NCBI GenBank assembly: GCA_027919835.1
Contig: JANVFP010000018.1
Span: 1 to 64,000, forward strand
DNA: 64,000 bases
Direction: 5' to 3'
Source of the DNA: Lentinula raphanica
Taxonomy: Eukaryota > Basidiomycota > Agaricomycetes > Agaricales > Omphalotaceae
Below are positions 35,552 through 47,929 of this stretch, piece after piece. Positions within the stretch are counted from its first letter, which is position 1; the number at the start of each line of letters is the position of its first letter. The notes below the pieces were generated by a model that did no database searches, was not told the DNA's origin, and saw only the letters and a program-made list of their open reading frames with translations. Position numbers and translations under genes: made by a program.

Positions 35552-36866
35552 TCTTCTTCGAGATGGGGCTTATCCGGCTCCTCCTGGCTGAGATTGTTCA
35601 AGCCTGAACGCCACCACTTGAGGCAGATGATGAGTCCAAACCAGCCATTTCGTCCCGGTTTGTCAAGCGATACCCACACAGTCCCGAATGCGTCGAATGA
35701 TCCCGGCCGGTTAGAAACAGCGGGAGCTCGCCAGCTTGGTTGTAGCGCGTTCCACCAGATCCAGAAGCGGTCAGCAAAAAGCACAATAGCCTCCTTTGAG
35801 TAAATCATGACACCATTCACTGGACGCTCTTTTTTCATCCACTCGCTGAGTTCGGTCGGTCTGTTCAAGTGTCGCAGTCCATGCTTCGGATCCTGAAAAT
35901 TATAACCATGTTCGAGAGTCAACCAAAGCTCCAAAAGCGTGCACCAAGCCGGCCCAAAATCCTCGTTGGCCATTTTGAATGAGGAGCGAAACCACTGCGG
36001 AGGCTGAGAATCACCGAATATCCGACTATAAGTGTCTACCAATTTTTGGCGATGCTCAGGGATCTACAAAAACACGTCAGATATGCATATGATGCATGTT
36101 GAACGATCTTACCCTTGAAAAAAGCGTATTCACCGGTGTAGTGCCGTGCTCCACGTTTCGCGATTGTTCAGGAACCTGTTTTGAAGTTAAGGTCAACGGA
36201 TCGATTTCGTGTATGAGTCCTAACTTACCCCCGGAAATAAAGGGTTCGTGAGGTCGACAGCACCTCCTGTCGCCTTCTCCTCCTCCTCCTCCTCCTCCTC
36301 TTCTTCTTCCACCTGCACACTTGCATCTCTGACATCAATCTAGTGAAGTATAGTTAGATAGGATCATCTACAGCATCGACAGGTATACCTTTGGACGTTC
36401 ATATGGTTTGTACAGGCTACTTGAGCCCAGCAACTGGCGTGCAAGAGCTGTTTTGTCCTAAGACCAATATCAGCCTGAAGATGAACGACTAGCAGGAAGC
36501 AGGATTGAGTCACCTTTTTTAGGTCATCGACCTCTTCCGACATAAGGGCATTCTTTTGTTGGAGCTCTGCGACCTAGCGATGGCATTAGACGGTGCATGA
36601 GGATATTTTGAGTGAATCGGCGGTTCTACCTGCAGTTGGAGAGTTTGAGCTTGCTGAGTAAGCGTCTTGATGTTCTCGTGGAGTATCTTGTTCTCCGCAT
36701 GAAGTCGCAGCGCACGAGCGCTAGGATCTTCTTCAATCGCTACAAGGCTGGTGGATTTTTTCTGTTGGGATAATGTAAGATATAAGTTTCGCCGTACAAT
36801 CGGTAAGTTACTCACATTATCTCTTTCATCCAGTGCATCCTCAAGTGTGCGTTTGTTTCCAGACAT
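35449..36866 (-). CDS. Hypothetical coiled-coil/acidic protein
   Basis: The start at 36866 (MSGNKRTLEDALDERDN) leads through several short exons: a coiled coil (LRLHAENKILHENIKTLTQQ; LQQKNALMSEEVDDLKK), a Glu run of about ten from a CCT/CTT microsatellite at 36280-36310, then a large last exon. That exon has FRSSFKMANEDFGPAWCTLL, FADRFWIWWNALQPSWRAP and LIICLKWWRSGLNN, and ends LYPSLANKAV at 35449. No known domain; the Trp-rich C-terminal block recalls a basidiomycete-specific family. Function unknown. Confidence 0.6.
36280..36310. repeat. CCT/CTT trinucleotide repeat coding poly-Glu
   Basis: An uninterrupted run of TCC/TTC-type triplets that reads as GAG/GAA codons on the minus strand inside the coiled-coil gene. 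Confidence 0.8.
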
Positions 36867-37201
36867 AGTGTAGAAGGCCTAGGGGAAGGTGATGGGAAGA
36901 ACCTGTGGGGGGTTTAATATTTATATGCATCGTACATGGTGATAGAGGCGAGAGGCACAAAGCAGCCCATGTTGCCACGTGACCTGGTCAAAGGCTACAA
37001 TCTGAGTCAATTTGAGTCGGATTTCATTGTGAGTTGGCCACAACCCAGAGTTCATGATCAAACAAAGGTGACAATGGTCATTGTACGACACAAGATGTGA
37101 CCTGATTCGGTCTGATTTGTCCCTGCGGCCTGCTGCGGCAATGGTCTAATTCTGACGGTGTACAGTGTATCTATATCATGCATATGATCTTTTCGTTGAA
37201 T

Positions 37202-37293
37202 TAGAACTGAATTTATGCTACAAAACTGGGAGAACAAAGAAAGATTTTAGAACTGAATTTATGCTACAGAACTGGGAGAACAAAGAAAGATTT
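37202..37293. repeat. 46-bp tandem repeat (2 copies)
   Basis: TAGAACTGAATTTATGCTAC begins at 37202 and 37248; the copies are near identical. It lies just downstream of the RING gene. Confidence 0.85.
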
Positions 37294-37317
37294 GTAAACG
37301 AAAGAGTGTTGAATGGC

Positions 37318-38345
37318 CTAGAAGTCATCGAAAATGGATACAGGAAACGGAGCCGGAGCTGGTCCAGGTGGCGGGGGTTGAACTGATTGGGGAAGAGCTG
37401 GAGCCACCTGAAGCGAGGGGTTGATAGGATAGGTCCCGCGCGCGTGGGGGAATGGAAATTCGGTGGGCGGCTTGGACTGAAATACTTCAGGCCAGACCAA
37501 TTTCTCGCGTTCAGGACAAGCGATGCTTCTTGCCCTCATGAAAGCCTCGACCTGACTCTGCATCGTGAAATTCGGAATGGGGGTGAAGAAACCCTGGATT
37601 GCGCGACATTCGGGACAAGAAAGGTTCTTCTTGCTGTTGGAGAAAATGATTGCCAGCTTGTTCAGGCAGTTTACACAAAAGGAATGCCCGCAGGCGAGAC
37701 TGAATTGAACAATGAGGGCAAGAAAATGAGAAAGATGATCGTCACGAACCTGTATGGTTGGGATAGATAGTCAAGGCAAGTGTTGCACATATATGGTGAC
37801 TCTTCACCACCCCGAAGAACTTGAACCTCGTCCTTGACACTCTGTTGACCTGACTGTGAGCAACTGCTAGATCTAGATAGGAAAGACGAATATATTGGTA
37901 CCTGTAGGCTCTGCTGGGCTTCGACAAGCTCAGCGTTGACTTTCTCAAGAGCCTCCTTCACTTCGGCTTCCCGAGTCATCAATCGAGTATGAACTTTGAA
38001 AGGAGGCTCGTCATCATCTGAGTCCGAGAGAGACGTCAGAGACGAGAGAGACGAGAGAGACGTCAGAGACGTCAGAGACGTCAGAGACGAGCGTGCAGAG
38101 GGAGCGGGTTCTGCATCCGAAGGGATATAGTCCGAGTCCGAATCAGGACTCCTGCGAAGTCGTCTCTTGACGGAAGCAGAACGGTTAGAGGATCGACGCG
38201 TTATGGCACCTGAAGGCGTTCTCTTTCTTCCGGCGTAGGTGACGGTCACTCGAGGAGATAGAGAGGAAGAGATTTCGCGCTGAGGAGACTGCGAAGTGGT
38301 TTGTCTTGCGATGCGAGTCGATTTCGGTGTTCGTTGAGCAACCAT
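37318..38345 (-). CDS. RING-type zinc finger protein (probable E3 ubiquitin ligase)
   Basis: The start at 38345 (MVAQRTPKSTRIARQ) begins a basic, Ser-rich N-terminus with SLTSLTSLTSLSSLSSL repeats and an acidic SDSDDDE run. A coiled coil follows (REAEVKEALEKVNAELVEAQ). The RING finger is YMCNTCLDYLSQPY, then after an intron SLACGHSFCVNCL and NLSCPECRA: C-x2-C, C-x-H-x2-C-x2-C, C-x2-C, i.e. C3HC4. A Pro-rich tail ends PFPVSIFDDF at 37318. RING proteins of this form usually work with E2 enzymes; substrates unknown. Confidence 0.82.
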
Positions 38346-38590
38346 GGTAAGGGAAGAGCAAAAGTAGACAAGTCTGTCGAGCGACGTTCACGTGGAATAG
38401 ATAGGATAAGTTGAGTCTTTCCAACGATTTTCTTCCATCCTTTATAGCCACGTTCGGAGTCACGATAAGACCTAGAGTAACGAAGTTCGAACAACGCCTT
38501 CCTGATCGTGGTTGACAAAGGAGGCATCCGGACCAGACAATTATGTAATGTGAACTTTCGAATAATGTCACAATATTCAGTCTTTTCCGT

Positions 38591-38728
38591 ATTATCACAC
38601 TTCAGGTGAGTCGATGTGATTTCGTATTGCCTCGATGAACTGATTGCCCGCGCTTGTTCTATATTATCACACTGAGGTGAATCGATGTGATTCTGTGCTG
38701 CCTCGATGAACTAATTTCTCGCTTGTTT
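38591..38728. repeat. 72-bp tandem repeat (2 copies)
   Basis: ATTATCACACT...TCGATGTGATT...CCTCGATGAACT units start at 38591 and 38663, with about ten differences and small indels. Confidence 0.8.
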
Positions 38729-39011
38729 AGCCCAGATGTTTTCATTTCCGGACATCGATTTCACAAAATTTCGAACGACCAGGTCGCAGGCTGTCGCAGG
38801 GTCACCCTCTGGGCGCTCGGGAAATTCCTTAAAGCTTGAAGAACGTGCAAGGTATTTTCGGGAAGATTCAGACGCATGCTCGATGACACGATGCCTACTC
38901 CATTAAACCACACAACAGACCATGTAGTCTTACTGTACAAAGACTGTCAGCGAAAATACTATGACGCGCTTCAAAGGTAGTTCGAATGTGTCCTGCTCCC
39001 ACAGCTCAGTC

Positions 39012-42000
39012 CTAAAACCGATCCCGCATTGGATGAGTGATGATGTGACATAGATGAGGTCTACAACTCACGTTTTCCAATGCCAGAACTACAGCAACTT
39101 GATGATTCAGAGTCCATCTAGCCGTGTGGCCCACTACCGTCTCAAGACAATCCACCACTTCAATTCTATCATCGAAAGTTGTCGACACAAGTTTCGCTTC
39201 GAAACCGTCTACCCAGAAAGCTCTAAAAGGATCAGGATGTTGTTCGTCCAACGAAAGGCTACGGTGAACAGCCAATTTGACTTTCTGATCTTGTCGATAG
39301 ATGTATCGAATACGTCCTGCAAACCATTCTACTTGGTTGTTGGCGGGATCTTTCGAGTGATAATAGATGTATGAATTACCCGCTCCTGGTGCATCAGGAG
39401 TCGTGAAGTAACCACATCGGTTGGGCGCTTCAGTACGGGCCATAAAGTGAACGGTTGTTCTTTCGCCTAGTTCTGCAATCAGTCCTTGTGGTGTTTTGCT
39501 GGGAAGGTAGGACGCCTCGTTCTCCAAATGTTCTTCATCTCCTGAAGAGGCACCGGACACCTTATCTAGCAATTTCTGACAGAATTTGAGCAAGGGAGGA
39601 CAGTCTGGGCGCCAGAGCCACCGACTAAAGGCACTGCCTCTAGAGTAGGAGTGCAGCATCGTTCTCTCAAATTCACCTTTCAAAAGTTCAAACTGAATGC
39701 CGAGATTCAATGACAACTGGATCCACTTACCAGTCTTGTGGTTATGCGGAATCAAACGAAGCTTCTGCACTAAATTTTCCCCATGAAAACACCACCAATT
39801 GGAGACAACACTGAAGAGATCCATGAAATCATATATATGGAAAGCAAGATGATGACTAGGGAGGGAAAAGGCAGGAAAGTATTGCTTCAAACCAAGTATA
39901 TGCTGCTGGAGCAAAAGTCGGTATTGTTCCTGGTGCTCTCCCGTCAACGTCCGCTTTGTCATCATCAAAGAGGCGCATGTCAGTTTCATAGATGTATGAA
40001 GGGCAGGACCCATCTGTAGCGCATCTACACCTGCAATCGGTGAGCCGGGCTGCCATAGACTCAACTGAGCCAATGGGAGATACAGGTTGAACATGGTCCG
40101 CCAATGGTCAGCTTTCAATGTACCAACTCTGGCCAGTCCAGATTCCATTGGTGGTTTGCGAACCCAAGCGGGCACGATGATTTCACGTAATGCCCGATGA
40201 AGTCTTTCTAACAGAGCTGCAGAATCAACGGGTATACGAGGAATTGGATGTAAGGGCTTTGTGAGTCGCTGGAATTCTCTGAGTAATATCGATAGAACGT
40301 AAATCATACAACTTACCCAGCTAATCAGAGCCTCAACCAATTTTTGCTTGATGGGGTTTCCCGATGGAAGACAGTTGAGCTCAGTACAGACGTACCGCAA
40401 TGCTGATACGGTAGATCTATGTAGCTTCCTTGAAAGTTTGATGGCACCTTGGGCACCTTCTTCGACGGGATCCTCCAAAGGCTCTTTTAAATATCGGTAT
40501 AGATCACCAATGTTGATCGCCGAACTGAGATTCATTTGTCGAAAGAGATTTTCGAGAGGAGGTGCACCTGGGAAAACCCCGGTACCAAGTAGGCCAAGCT
40601 TAGGTAGAGGATAAAACTCATGATGAAAAGCAACATGAGATTCTTCAGTTATTTCATCGTCGTCTTCGTTGATTAACTGTAAACCCAGTGCTTTCGGACT
40701 GCGAAAGAAGTTCTGTTGAAGTAGCTGAAACATTGTGTGCATAGGATCAACTACAACCTGTCTGCTTGAACGCCAGTAGCTGAGTTTTGTGAATGCCGAA
40801 GAGCGAGTGCCATATAGATCGTAGATAGAGTCGCGTTCCTGCGTCGACTGAGCAGATCTCCACTTCTCAGCCCCTTCTCGAAGACGATCGTCATCAGGCA
40901 AACCAAAACGGTCTATATCTGTCCGGAGCTGACTGACAGGATGCCATACACCACAGTAGATGCACCATAGTCTGTGCTTGACATCAGCAAGGCCGAAGAA
41001 CGGACGAGACGCCTTCAAATCCATTACGGCTACGGCAAGGGCGATCCTGTGTGTTCGATTATAATGAGGTTCCTGCGAGGCATTCGACTCGTATGAGGCA
41101 TAACATGCGAATCCTCTCTCGTAACCGATTACAAATTCATCGACCAGTGGGGTCATATAGTGTTGGTGATGGGCCTCGCCAACGCTAGGTTCATGGGGAC
41201 CTTGTATGATTCCAGATATCAGAGTAAAGGCAGATTCATTGCGGATTTCAGGAGGAAGATTGAGACAGGTAATCGACAGGACACCCGTATGGTTGTTCTG
41301 CTTGCCAATGAGGTTCCCTTCAACGTTGAAGAAATCAGTGTGAAGGAGAAAGAACCATCTTCCTTCTGTGCCTCGATCATGTACGAAGTACCGACCTTGA
41401 GAGTCCAGTAACTCACGATAAAAGCGCCCATCCGAGGTGCAGACTTTTTCAGTAGGAGCAACGGGACTTCGGTCGATGTCTTCGCAAAATTGATCGGCGT
41501 ACTGTTCAATACCAGGGAGAGCGAGCAGACGTCCAAACCATTCAAAGAATGGATAATATTCGAAAAGCTTGATTGGCCGACCTTGGTCCAAAAGCGGCGT
41601 CCCACAAGTGGCTCGAAAAGCGGCGGATTTATGCGAACATTCGCTTGGATATATCGGCGAGGATTTCGGTCCATCTGGATAAGTTGGTCGATGTAGAACA
41701 CAGCATGTTGGACAAACGGCATAGGGAATAGTTGGGACATCGAGATTGAATCTCTTTTCAACGGTTTCGACTGTATCTGGAATTTCTTTGAGAGCTTGTG
41801 TTTGTTGGAAATTGGATCCGCCAGATAAGCTTGTCAAAGCAACTCCGAATGCCTTCAGAGTTCGCAAGGTAAAGGAAGCAGCTTTTCTTCCTGCACCATG
41901 GAAGATCCGATCGACTAGGACCAACGTATAAGCAATCAACGCGGCTGTACTACGATTATTGCTAGGGTTCACAAATGCTGTACCTACATGAGATTCAGTT

Positions 42001-42802
42001 CAAGTTCAATTTTGTCTGCATCAAATTCAACGTACTGTTGTCGACTCTGAACGGTGAAGCGTCTGGAACCTTGGTCCTCCACTCTACCAAAGACCTCTCT
42101 AAGGCAGCTGCAATCTGAAGTGCTTCAACGACAGCAGCGGCAGCTTCTGGATGTTGAATCAATTTAAGCTCGTCAGATATAGACTTGGCAGCTATCTCCA
42201 CATCAGCCAGGACTCGCTGAATTTCCGATTGACCTGTACTCTCATCAAGGGCGGCAACGACATCACATTGTTTCTGTAGGTCTGCTTGTAGACCCCTTGC
42301 TTGAAATATCGCTGAGGTTGTTTTTTTGCTGATTATTGGATAACCAAAAGGCATAGCGTGCTGAATCTAAACCAATTGATTGAGTGAATGACAATTCTTA
42401 TTAGAAGCAGTTACTTACTGCTAATTTTTCGACCTCTGCCATGACGGAGTCATAGATATTGGGGCTCGTAGTATCGCTGTTCATCCGGAAAGGCTGATCG
42501 AAAACTGGTGATTCACTGGCAGTGATCATAGAAAGAGCGTATCCACGCAATTCATTCGCATTAGAATTTGAAGGTGTTAATTGAGCAGTATGCAAGAATT
42601 TAGTGAAGGGGTCTGCATGTGTTGAAGGTGATGATTCGGACGAGTTGGAAGTCGAATTGAGTGAGGTAGTGGTCGATGATGCAGGAGCAGCCTCAGGAGG
42701 ATTCAGACCAACGGAAGGGGACATTCGTGCTCGTTTGTTGGAGCTGTTAGGGTCGGAATTGCTATTGATGAATTCAGCATAACGATCTCGCTTTGGAGCC
42801 AT
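39012..42802 (-). CDS. Tnp2-type (CACTA/EnSpm-like) transposase protein
   Basis: Three exons: 42802 to about 42421, about 42365 to 42035, and about 41984 to the end near 39012. A final donor (GTGAGT after LALEN) may instead give a shorter end just downstream. The Ser-rich N-terminus has KRARMSPSVG. The large exon carries a zinc-ribbon-like piece (YAVCPTCCVLHRP), HRIALAVAVMDLKASRPFFG, LWCIYCGVWHP and RQVVVDPMHTMFQLLQQNFF, followed by a long helical region. This matches the Tnp2 family of fungal and plant CACTA transposases. About 1240 codons with no internal stop, so it is recent or under constraint. No CACTA-type termini were found around it; a 25-bp repeat pair lies about 150 bases upstream of the ATG. 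Confidence 0.75.
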
Positions 42803-42950
42803 CTACTGTACTGTAACTGGAAGATGGAGGGATCTTGAAGTTGAGCGTCTCTGGAAAATTACGTAAATTGACGCCAATACGCTGATGTCCGGTCATGTCG
42901 TACGTGACATCGGGGAGATTCGGGCTCAGATACTTACTAATAAATCTGGG

Positions 42951-42985
42951 ATGACTAAGCTGCTTTTGCCAGTGTATGACTAAGC
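42951..42985 (-). repeat. 25-bp-period GCTTAGTCA repeat, locus c (2 units)
   Basis: ATGACTAAGC at 42951 and 42976, 25 bases apart; core GCTTAGTCAT on the minus strand. About 150 bases upstream of the Tnp2-type gene. Confidence 0.8.
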
Positions 42986-43335
42986 TGCATTTTCTTTGAA
43001 ATTCTGTCCAGGTCCTCTTTCAGATATGACAACGATTCGGATGTTCGTGATATTTCTCTGGCCTCCAGGCTTGATCCTCCTCATGATATTTCCAGTCTTT
43101 CCAGATTTCATCTGCCAATTATCGGGTCTGCCAATTATCGGGGTATACGCCCGAAACCTTCCGGCACGAGCTTGCGTTCCAGAGTCTCGCGATCCCCAAA
43201 TCCTTTCCTTTATGGTTATTCTAGATCACTTTGGGACATATCACACTGAGAAGCGAAATTAAAGCCACAATGCAAGCTCGTGATCACCAAGTAGAAGGAC
43301 TATCGATATCAGGACAGGAAAATTATAAATTGGTA

Positions 43336-43590
43336 GGTCCGACTTTCCCGATCCATCCATGAAAGAACCTGACACGATGCAGACACGTACAGTGAACATA
43401 GGGGCATATTTCTGCACGCACTGTGATAATATAGAGGGTACAATTCATTCAATTGGTATTCACAATGAAATCAAGAAGTACCGCAAGACAGCTTTATATT
43501 GAAAGGTCCGACTTCGAAGTTATCCATAGAAATCTGTACTGACACATTGGTGCAAGCAAGGTGATAATATAGAGAGCACAATTCATTCGG
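43336..43590. repeat. Imperfect duplication in intergenic DNA
   Basis: GGTCCGACTT and, further on, GTGATAATATAGAG...ACAATTCATTC occur twice in the same order (about 43336/43504 and 43421/43560). Diverged direct duplication with unequal spacing. Confidence 0.6.
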
Positions 43591-43704
43591 AAGGAATTGC
43601 TTCTTAGTTTGTCACAAAGTACCCAATCGCCACGACGTTCTCATCCAAATCCCTTCCTCCTACAGACGGATCGTGAATGTCTTTGTTTTCCTCTTCGACT
43701 GACA

Positions 43705-43712
43705 TATATAAG
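43705..43712 (+). promoter_or_regulatory. TATA box of the BTB-like gene
   Basis: TATATAAG lies about 90 bases upstream of the ATG at 43800. Confidence 0.5.
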
Positions 43713-43799
43713 CCGAGCATTTCCAATCACTTCCTTCATCTTCCTCACTCGGCTCTCCAGGTTCTTTCGTATATTTTCTCCGCATTCTCTATCTTCCCA

Positions 43800-44525
43800 A
43801 TGGCTTCGTATATGGAAATTGATATCCGTGTCGAATTGGTCAGCTACAGGTTCTTCAATGAGAACTGTGAGCATCTTCCATCTCTGAAGTCTGCTTTCAT
43901 GTTCTAACCCTCCGTATGACAGTCCCTTACCAGCCAGGATGTACTGTTGTTCGTTCTTCGGATGACATGTACTTTGCCTTGGACGTGGATCGTCTTCGGG
44001 TCGTGACAGGCCAAACTTGCTTTGACGCCAGCTATTCAATGATCCCAGGGGTCGCCGACCTTTCCTATTCAGCATACATCCTAGAAAAGTTATTTCTATG
44101 CTTGAATCCTACGCGCTTCCCTTCTTTCGACGATATGACCGTCAGTGAGCTGGTTGTATTTGGAAAGGCCGCGACCGAATTTCATATCCAGTCTGCGATT
44201 GCTCTTACCTTTGCGTATTTGAAGTAAGCGATGTTCTGACCTGAATTATGAAAACACTGACAATCAATAAAGGCAACACATACATAAGCACCCCAAGGAT
44301 GTTCTCGCCTATGCGGTTTGGTGTGGTCACAGTGGCTTAGTCAAAGAAGTCGCTTCCACGGATTACCTTAACGCGCCGTTGTTGGAAGTAGCGCAAATCC
44401 TACCCGATCCTTTTTTCAGGACTTGGGTGAGTTCATTTCATCATACATCGCAACTGGCTCTATCTGACCGCATCTACCAGTGCCTTTACCGTGACTCTCG
44501 TGGAGACTGCATTCTGTCGTTCTAG
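43800..44525 (+). CDS. BTB-like basidiomycete protein
   Basis: The ATG at 43800 (MASYMEIDIRVELVSYRF) is followed by a short intron from 43868 and then CTVVRSSDDMYFALDVDRLR, LEKLFLCLNPTRFPSF, LVVFGKAATEFHIQSAIAL. After two more introns come DVLAYAVWCGHSGLVKEVA and DPFFRTW, and the gene ends CILSF at 44525. The layout (VVRSSDD...FALDVDRL, columnar helical repeats) is that of degenerate BTB/POZ proteins expanded in mushrooms. Role unknown. Confidence 0.6.
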
Positions 44526-46083
44526 ATTTGAGTATCATGGACATGGTGAGTTCGATTCATTGTACATTGGCGACTACCTCTATCTCATTGCATTCAAGAG
44601 TGCCCATGTGACTCCCATGAATTGGACCACATTCTCTCGTTCCCAATTATACCCACCACTTGCCAGGTAGCTGTATCATAGTATTGAAGAACTCCCCGAC
44701 CCTTAATGCGCGCGCGCGATACTTTCTTATCACGTCTGTAACATCCTTGACTACTCAATGTTTTTCATTGTCTTTTTCTGCTTCGAATCCCATATATACC
44801 CTCTACTCTCTCAGCCATTAAGGTAATTTACGGATGAATTTAGTGAGTAATACGATTGCTGTCCACGAGAGATTCAAGGTACCGGTGTGAAGACGACCGT
44901 GACGGGACATTAAATTGTTCGGGCGTGGGAACCCTGCTACTCTTCTGTATCGCTTTCAACTTGTATTATCTTATCATCTTTGACATCTTGCCCCACTGGA
45001 GTTGGCCGTCATCGACTGGCAATTGGATCCCACATGCCTCATCCCATGAATCTCCGTCGAAGAAACATCGTCGCACCCCTCGTTGCTGACCCCGAGAACG
45101 ACGTAAACTGCGGTAGTAACCCTACTTCCATGCTCTATCAGGATGCGGCTGGAGCGAGTCTCATTCCTCCAAGACCTCTTACTGCCGAGTCTGTCACTCT
45201 ATAGTATGAGTCGGACCCCTACTCCCACGATTTTCCAGGATGCGGCTACGACCTTTCAATTCGACGTCCAACGTTTCGAATCTGTTTCAGATGCTGTCAA
45301 CGCTGAGCAGTCGAAGGTGCTCGAATTGCTCAAGGAGAAAGAGGCGGTGCTACAGGGACTACGACGTAAGTCTTGCGTGCTAAACGAGGGTTCCATGATT
45401 TCAATCCTCACGCGGATCAAGTCATTAGTTTTCAAAAACCCGATTTGAGCAAGATTTGGCGGCGCCCAAAAGAATTCATGAATGTTGCTATACAAGCCGG
45501 GGTTGAGAGCATAGCGGCTGAGTTATTAGTAGCACCTCCACCGACTCAATTTCTCGAATGGTATCATCGTAAACTTGTTCTTTGCTACAATGTCTAAATT
45601 TAATGACAATTGACTACCATGTTTCTACGATTTAAACCCTCATCAGGTTACATTTTTCCCCAAAATTGCATCTCATCGAAAGGAGGTCATGGAAACTCCA
45701 ACATACCGAACAAGCGCCATTCAATGGTAAGCCCAATCGAGTTTGTGCGGAGGGCGCGGTGGAATCTGGTGTATCATGGCTAGCCTAGCAGAATCCTGAG
45801 AGGAGCCAAATTGTCATCAAAGTACGCGTTCACGGAAAGCGAACCACGGCCGGGTTTTCCAGCCTGCATCTCCAAAAGGAACAAACTCAGCCCCAATTTT
45901 TAGACAGCAATCCTGAATCCAGCCTGAATCTATTCATCGCACGTTGGAAAGGGCAGGGAGGGTAGGGCTTGTGGCGTACATCCAATCATCGATATCTCCA
46001 CGTGTAGATTTCAGATTTCTTTGTCTTTTTCTTTTCCGACTCTTTTTTTACACGCCGTCACCAAAATTCGTTCACCTCAGTCT
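44526..46083. other. Intergenic region with one weak coding segment
   Basis: Mostly non-coding. A frame from 45204 (MSRTPTPTIFQDAATTFQF, then VLELLKEKEAVLQGLR) could be the first exon of a small coiled-coil protein, with a possible second piece near 45440-45597 (IWRRPKEFMNVAIQAGVE). No family recognised and no strong intron link, so I leave it as a candidate only. Confidence 0.35.
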
Positions 46084-47715
46084 ATGATAATGGCGAATCC
46101 TCGTTACAAGCGGTATACTAGCTTCGAAGGTCTTCAAAATGCCGTCCTTTCTCTTGCTATATCACCAGATGGGAAGTATCTGGTTGCAGCAGGTGAGTGG
46201 CGTTCTCCATCTTCTTGAAATGCTCAAACTCTGAGACCAACAATGGCTGTCGACAGGGCTTTTTGGGGCAGCTGTCTGGAATTTGATCACATTACAGTCT
46301 TTAACATTGCCTGCAATTCGTCCGGAGGATCGTTTATTCTCGACCTCAGGCTGGCTCTACTTTGATGATGGGAATGGCGAGAAATCTCGCCACGTTCTCA
46401 TTCTCGGCTCTTTGAGCGGACAAGTGAGTGCTCTGGACGTGATTGAAGAGGAAATGGTGTGTACATACTATAAGATTGGAGGTCCATCTTTTCCATCCAT
46501 ATGATACGATCAACAGGAGCTTCAAGTCACGCGTCTCCCCGTTTCCCGAAGCGTTCACCAACAAGTTGTCTCGCTCGATGTTCATCAGCCCGAATCCGGC
46601 AATAGAACTCGTGCGAGAGTAGTAGCCAGTTTCGCTGATCACATCGTCAAGTCTTGGACGCTGAGCAGAGTCGGCGGCTTTCAACCTGTATTCACCATCG
46701 ATCTTGAACCTAGCTTCCTTCCAAAGACAGTTTTCTTCCACAAAGAAAGTCAGAATGTACTGGTCTTCTCCAAGGAAGGCGGAAGCCGGTTTGTTGGTTT
46801 GCCCTTGCTCACCTGATCTTTGTTCACACGACGTCACCTCAGTGCGCTGTTAGACAACAAGACTGGAAAGATTATTGCACGTATTGCGAACGGTTGTGAA
46901 TTCATGTACGTTATTACTGTCCTTTCCGATTCTTTTCTCATTACAGAATTAGGGCTTCAGTATCAGTCGATCAATCTAGTAATCGCTGCATCGCCAGCAC
47001 TGGTTGCGGCTTTCAGTTATTCAGTTTGAATAATCTTTGTTATATCCGTAGTTTTGCCCAGGATAACCTCCAGAATCCTCCTTGTCAAGTTGTCTTTGGT
47101 GAGAACGGTTCCAAGGTTGTAGGAGGTACCCATCAAGGCGAGGCCTTACTGTTCGATAGCCACAGCGGGCTGTTAGAACAGAGGATGAAATGCCCAAAGG
47201 ACAAGCGAATTCAGACTGTGACAGTGAGCTCAAGTGTTTTACTTCGCTGCATGTATCGAACCTCATCATTGGAAAATGGCAGACTATCACACTTGAAGAC
47301 AGATATTACATTGCTGCTGCTGGGTCTGCGCCTGGCAAATCTTCGGATGTTGTAGTTTGGTGCAAATCGCGAACGTTAGCTCAGAAGAAGAAAGAAGACC
47401 CCATCCTTTTGGTCGTACATCAATCGACTGTTACTTTCGTGGTGTACGTTCTGACTGCCGGGATCATTGTATTGGTCGTAGCATTCTTTTTGAGGTATGA
47501 TTCAGAGGTACGTATATCCCGAAGTCTCCTTCGATGAAATCTTGAAAAACTTCCAGACTTGGCCACTTGTTACTTACTTCTTGGAGTTCGACTTGCGAAA
47601 GCGCTTCATGATAAAATTGACCCGTTCCATAGAGGTGTTCATCGTTAACATTTTTTTATTTGTTCAGGCTGACCAAATTGTCATAGGTGTTAGTGTCGCT
47701 GGGGCGTATGTTTGA
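46084..47715 (+). CDS. WD40-like protein with C-terminal membrane segment
   Basis: The start at 46084 or 46090 (MANPRYKRYTSFEGLQNAV) leads to LSLAISPDGKYLVAAG, a WD40-type blade. Later exons give VSLDVHQPESGNRTRARVVA, GNRCIASTG-like and VVFGENGSKVVGGTHQGEAL, with no classical WD dipeptides. Near the end is a single hydrophobic span (VTFVVYVLTAGIIVLVVAFF). A donor after RYDSE suggests a last exon from 47558 to the stop at 47715; otherwise the protein stops at 47537. I expect a beta-propeller-like protein anchored by its tail. Function unknown. At least six short introns. Confidence 0.55.
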
Positions 47716-47808
47716 GAAGAAGCTGTTAAATAGTTTGGGACTGCAGTATGTCAATGGGAGAGCGTGAGGGACATTTTTGGTTTACTGTACATGTAGGGAA
47801 AATGTCCT

Positions 47809-47842
47809 GCTTAGTCATACACTTGTGGAAGTTGCTTGGTCA
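47809..47842 (+). repeat. 25-bp-period GCTTAGTCA repeat, locus d (2 units, second diverged)
   Basis: GCTTAGTCATACACTTG at 47809 and GCTTGGTCA at 47834, 25 bases apart, about 90 bases upstream of the JmjC gene start. Confidence 0.7.
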
Positions 47843-47929
47843 GACGAGTCAATCACGTGAGAGAGTTCATTTGAAAAATTGGCTTTAATTTAGTACATCA
47901 ACCACTCATTCTCATCCACTCATTCACTG

